From positions 12,339,201-12,403,200 of the forward strand of contig NC_092670.1 of assembly GCF_964355755.1 (NCBI RefSeq): DNA of 64,000 bases. Reading direction: 5' to 3'. The DNA comes from Antedon mediterranea. Its lineage: Eukaryota; Echinodermata; Crinoidea; Comatulida; Antedonidae. The position numbers and the translations under genes are program-made. Positions 60,346 through 64,000 of the stretch are shown in pieces. Each line of letters starts with the position of its first letter. Within the stretch, counting starts at the first letter, position 1. Below the pieces are notes generated by a model. That model made no database searches. It saw only the letters and a list, made by a program, of their open reading frames with translations, and was not told the DNA's origin.

Positions 60346-61639
60346 AGATTAAGTTTTTTGTTGGTTTTTATCAGTCTAATTCACATGAAAACGGTTACTT
60401 TTTAAAATTTAAATTGAGTTAAAAATACAGTAATAGTGTGCAATCGATAGTCTAATCTATACCTTACCAATTCTCTAAGTGATTATGTTGAATTCGAACT
60501 ATTATTTACTTTACTATTATGTTATGTTATGTTAAAAAATGTTGCAAATTTAAATTTCGCTGCCTTCTTTCATATAGACATATCACTATAGTGTCTAGTG
60601 TGTAATTAAAACAATATTTAAATCGAGTTATAATAATAATGTACAATAATAGGTACCGGTGTCGATCATTATGAGTGTAATTATTTAGTTTATCTGAAAA
60701 ATATTCTTAAATTATATTATTTTGATCGAAATAATGATTTTGATATAAAATTGATTGTTCAAAATGTTACCCTAAAATACAAATCTGCTGTTGGTTATTT
60801 TAAGTGTTTTTGTTGGTGTTATTTATTATTCAAAAATAAAGATTAATTTCAATTATAAAATAAAAGTCACTCGTTATCGTGAATGTGTTTGTATTATCGA
60901 CATTGTTGATCACCAATGGAGCCTCGGGCATTTGAGCTGCTGTGTACCGGATAACGTGAAAAAAACAACATTAAAAAAAAAAATGATTCATACTTCATGG
61001 ATAAGCCCATTTTGGGTGAGTTCCTAAGAGTTTGATGTTTGATGATTTGGTACAGCAAACAACTGCTCTCTTTATTTATTGTTTTATCATTCTACTGTGT
61101 ATTTATTGTCAGTCCGAGTCCGTATCACGTATTTCTAACTCAGCTGAACGCCGCCATAAGACGACATACGCGCCGAGTATATAGCCGAATAGGGGGAAAC
61201 TGAGGACCTTTAGGGCTGCTGTCTGAGCTTATGTACAGGATAAAGTTGCTGTCATTGGTGTTTTTGTCATCCCCAATATGTACTGCTGCCATTACAAAAA
61301 GATTCAACCTTGTATCGCTTCACATGAATAAACCCATTTGGGCGTGGCCCTAAAATGTTGCTGTTTGGCGCCCCGTACAGGATAAAGTTGCTGTCATTGG
61401 TGATGTTATCATTAGTAGCCCACTGCGAATGATATCCAAAAAAGTTTATCCTTGTATCGCTTCACATGAATAAATGCATTTTTACCCCCCTATGTTATGA
61501 TCCCCACAGGCCCTATGTACAGGCTGTGACCCGGCAGCAATGTCGAATATTGCATCTCACCCTAATACGCACCTAACTACATCATCAAACCTTTTGTATC
61601 TTTTCACATGAATAAATCTTCCGGGCGCCCGGTCTATTA

Positions 61640-62200
61640 GTCATACATATATTGTATTTGTCTTGAGGTATTGCCTGTTAAAGAATAGCACGGGCTATAC
61701 CATTGTACTGTGGGTAATTGCGGTTAAATTTATAATAAATATTGAAAACTGCAGCTTTAGGAAAACAATTTCCTGATTGCTGCCCTCTATATATTAATTT
61801 TTATTCCATGGATTTTTAACTGTATTCAAAGATATTTGCTGTATTGTAGAAACCTGCTGTGTAAAGTTTTATTTTTTTTTACAAACTCGTGTTTTCTTTT
61901 ACGTTTCTACTTTGATAAATTACGGTGTATTTTTGTAGTATGCTTTAAGATTTTATTTCAATTGCCATATACAATTAATAAGAAATAATCAAGGCAATTT
62001 TTCATCGAGTGATCGGACACGAAGTATTTTCAACCCCCATCCCCTCGTGGAGGCTTGCTATGTAGTATAGCATAATTATTGAATTTCTATAGATATTTTT
62101 CTTTTTTCGTGTTTCTTTGAAACAAAATGGGTAGGAGGTAGTATTTCAAAATGTAATTCATTATTTGTGATGACATTTAATTATGTATTGATTCCTTTCA
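61640..62200. other. No gene seen
   Basis: AT-rich flank of the large inverted-repeat element. The right part may be intron of the possible exon that follows. Confidence 0.35.
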
Positions 62201-62201
62201 G

Positions 62202-62326
62202 TGGTGAGAAAAAAGAGAGCACCAAGGAGAGCGATGACAGATATCACCAAAGGGCGTATCCTCAACTCTAGAACTCTAGACAAACAAACAATACATACAA
62301 CAATTATTCATTTAAATGAATTTTAA
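62202..62326 (+). CDS. Possible terminal exon
   Basis: After an acceptor-like ATTCCTTTCAG, a phase-1 frame reads VRKKRAPRRAMTDITKGRIL and continues to a TAA at 62324-62326, 40 codons in all. The first two thirds have a basic, protein-like composition; the last third is less convincing. No domain is recognised and no upstream partner exon was found, so the call rests on the splice site and composition only. Confidence 0.3.
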
Positions 62327-63055
62327 TATAAAAAAAAAAATAACAGGTTAATTATGTACACAAAATGGAAATATAATTTAAAAGAAGAGAAAGTGTCCCG
62401 GTAATTCATAATGGACCAAACCAATTCTAAATGTTCTCTGACCTATCAGGAATTAATATCCATAATTCTTAAGTGACCATTCCTGTGCTAAATTTACTTA
62501 ACGCCCTTAATTAGTGCTAATTAGACATTTAATTAGAATTGTTAGTACATTAACGAAATTCACGTCACATATACTTATGAACAGGATTCATCATTCAAGT
62601 TTGAAATTCGGGGCCAAAGGTCAGTTTAATAAAAAATCAGATTAAATTTGAGTAGCCTACATTAACCAAACCAATTCTAAAATGTCCTCTTTTATATACT
62701 ACAGGCCTACTGAATAACATTGTTGCTACACAAACTTTCTATTACTACTTAGGCCTATTGATAAATATTCAATTCTAGTCTAAAAATGCAAAATGTTCAC
62801 AGATTTATACCACGAGTACATTTAATAAAATGAAATTGTCGTGTTATCAATATACGAAACTACAATAATATTCTTCGAAAGTGCATTATTGTGTTTTTGT
62901 TATACACAATACATTTCTGTACTTAATTTAAGATCAACACCCACCCATTATGTAATAGGTCTAATAATAATTTTAAAAGTTATACCGAGATGTATAAAGA
63001 AAAAGGCCCAATCATAATTTCATTTACACGACAACAATTTACGTTAAAAACTAAT
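62327..63055. other. No gene seen
   Basis: AT-rich non-coding DNA without a repeat I can match inside the window. Confidence 0.35.
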
Positions 63056-63311
63056 ATTGATTTCATTTCATTTCATTATTTATTTGGTCTATTTGAGTAT
63101 ATACATAACAACAACAAAATTTAAATTGGGGATTCAAAATGTATATATTTTAAGTCGGTGTACCTCATTTGACCACAGAAAACAGCACAATGTGTTCAAT
63201 CAAATATTCTTATAATTTATTTTTGTTGATAGTTTAGTTACAAAATGTTCTGTATTTCATTTCTTTTGTTGCTATGGAAAGTTTGTCTGAAATAAAATTT
63301 GAATTGAATTA
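63056..63311. repeat. LINE-like tails, one in each direction
   Basis: A (TTTCA)n-type run at 63061-63080, read on the minus strand, ends AATAATGAAATGAAATGAAA, a usual LINE 3' tail. At 63292-63311 a plus-strand tail reads AATAAAATTTGAATTGAATT. Both are short relics, and neither has coding sequence attached. Confidence 0.4.
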
Positions 63312-64000
63312 CTAGACATGTAACTCGTCACTTTGACGAGTTTGGTTATCCGCCGCGCAAGTGGTGCAACATTAACATTAAGGGGAGAGGTTGAGGACAA
63401 AAGGAAGTGTTCACGTTGGCATTATGACCTGAACTGAAGAATATGATATGTTGTTATTGCTGAATTTTATTATTTAAATTCATATATAGTATACACAGTC
63501 TAATCTGTATCCATATCACATACAGTGTAGAATAGGTGAAATTACGGGACCCGCTATTTATTGCAATTTTTAACATGTTGACGGTTTTAAAATGAAACGC
63601 GAAGGTAGCAATTCCGAAAGGAAATTATCTCAGCAACAACGTATTAGCGTGTAGAAGAAATTTGAATACGTGAAATATTGTTGCGCGCTCTTTTAAATGT
63701 AATGAATTATGACGCAAAAGATGAAAATACGACCTTTTTTATTTAACTGGCCATATGATGACGTCACAACATCCGATTGGCAACATTTTAACATAATTTC
63801 GTATCTACAATCCAATAGCTTCCAGAAAAAGTTTTAATCGTGATTATCACATTTTATTCTTACGAGCTATAACAGATTAAAATTTACTGTAAAGATGAAA
63901 TTGATGCCACACGTGATTTCAATTTTTAGGCATGATGACGTCATAAAAATTAAAATATTTTTCACTCATGCGAAAGATAGTTGATTGACCTAGACAATAT
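63312..64000 (-). mobile_element. Minus-strand Helitron-like element, cut by the window edge
   Basis: Read on the minus strand it ends GGCGGATAACCAA, hairpin AACTCGTC-AAA-GTGACGAGTT, and CTAG, the 3' end of this superfamily. Upstream of that end it contains the B-family runs GTCCCGTAATTTCACCTA and GTTGTGACGTCATCATATGG, so it appears to be a B-type body with an A-type leader before the hairpin. Confidence 0.75.

Larger units (their letters stand above)
55168..61636. mobile_element. 6.5-kb element with ~2-kb inverted arms and an internal gene fragment
   Basis: Both ends read TAGACCGGGCGCCCGGAAG inward and are flanked by TTA (55165-55167 and 61637-61639), a candidate 3-bp target duplication such as PIF/Harbinger elements make. 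The arms (55168-57096 plus 58161-58907, against 59655-61636) pair over nearly their whole length, including TACGGGGCGCCAAACAGC and the TTATTCATGTGAAGCGATAC modules. The left arm has a ~1-kb insertion and extra repeat units. Only the 58908-59654 core is single-copy, with part of a broken minus-strand gene. No transposase motif is recognised, so its class is open. Confidence 0.8.

Overview
This is eukaryotic (animal) intergenic and intronic DNA, dense in mobile elements, with only a few host-gene pieces. Genes have GT/AG introns and AATAAA signals. The repeats are Helitron-like elements, LTR retrotransposons, LINE tails, tRNA-derived SINEs and inverted-repeat DNA transposons. A Gmr1-type Ty3/Gypsy element (integrase encoded before reverse transcriptase, SCAN-like Gag), a group described from deuterostomes, and the very frequent word TAGGCCTA suggest an invertebrate deuterostome, probably an echinoderm. 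No species can be named from the sequence alone.

Layout. 1-2.8 kb: a possible last exon at the left edge and a ~0.8 kb duplicated block with hairpin motifs. 2.99-4.36 kb: an apparently intact five-exon coding gene for a ~275-residue protein with OB-fold-like features. 4.7-21.6 kb: a head-to-tail array of three families (A, B, C) of 1.2-1.7 kb non-autonomous Helitron/Helentron-like elements, each ending in a hairpin plus CTAG; families A and C carry tRNA-like A and B boxes. 21.8-23.8 kb: two minus-strand MAM-domain exons, with another C element in the intron. 23.9-26.6 kb: a possible Penelope-like tail with a hammerhead-like core, a long TA microsatellite, broken C elements and a perfect 22-bp hairpin. 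26.6-27.4 kb: a TIR element with 9-bp target duplications.

27.7-40.5 kb: a DNA element with TTAA-flanked matching ends, split by two nested retrotransposons: a minus-strand Gmr1-like Gypsy (29.1-35.1 kb) and a plus-strand BEL/Pao element (35.4-39.7 kb) with LTRs that look identical but with the RT/RNase H region deleted. 42.4-46.5 kb: a LINE fragment and a long inverted-repeat element with a Merlin-like transposase remnant. 47.3-50.8 kb: a perfect 33-bp inverted-repeat pair enclosing a minisatellite, itself hit by a 181-bp retroposon. 52-54.5 kb: a MITE and a frameshifted gene remnant.

55.2-61.6 kb: a 6.5-kb element with ~2-kb inverted arms, repeated subterminal modules and, at its centre, a broken copy of an uncharacterised gene family. 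The window ends with a minus-strand Helitron-like element.

The genes form no operon or pathway; the organising theme is nested transposition. Many coding remnants differ from an open frame by single bases, which may mean decay or residual assembly indels.
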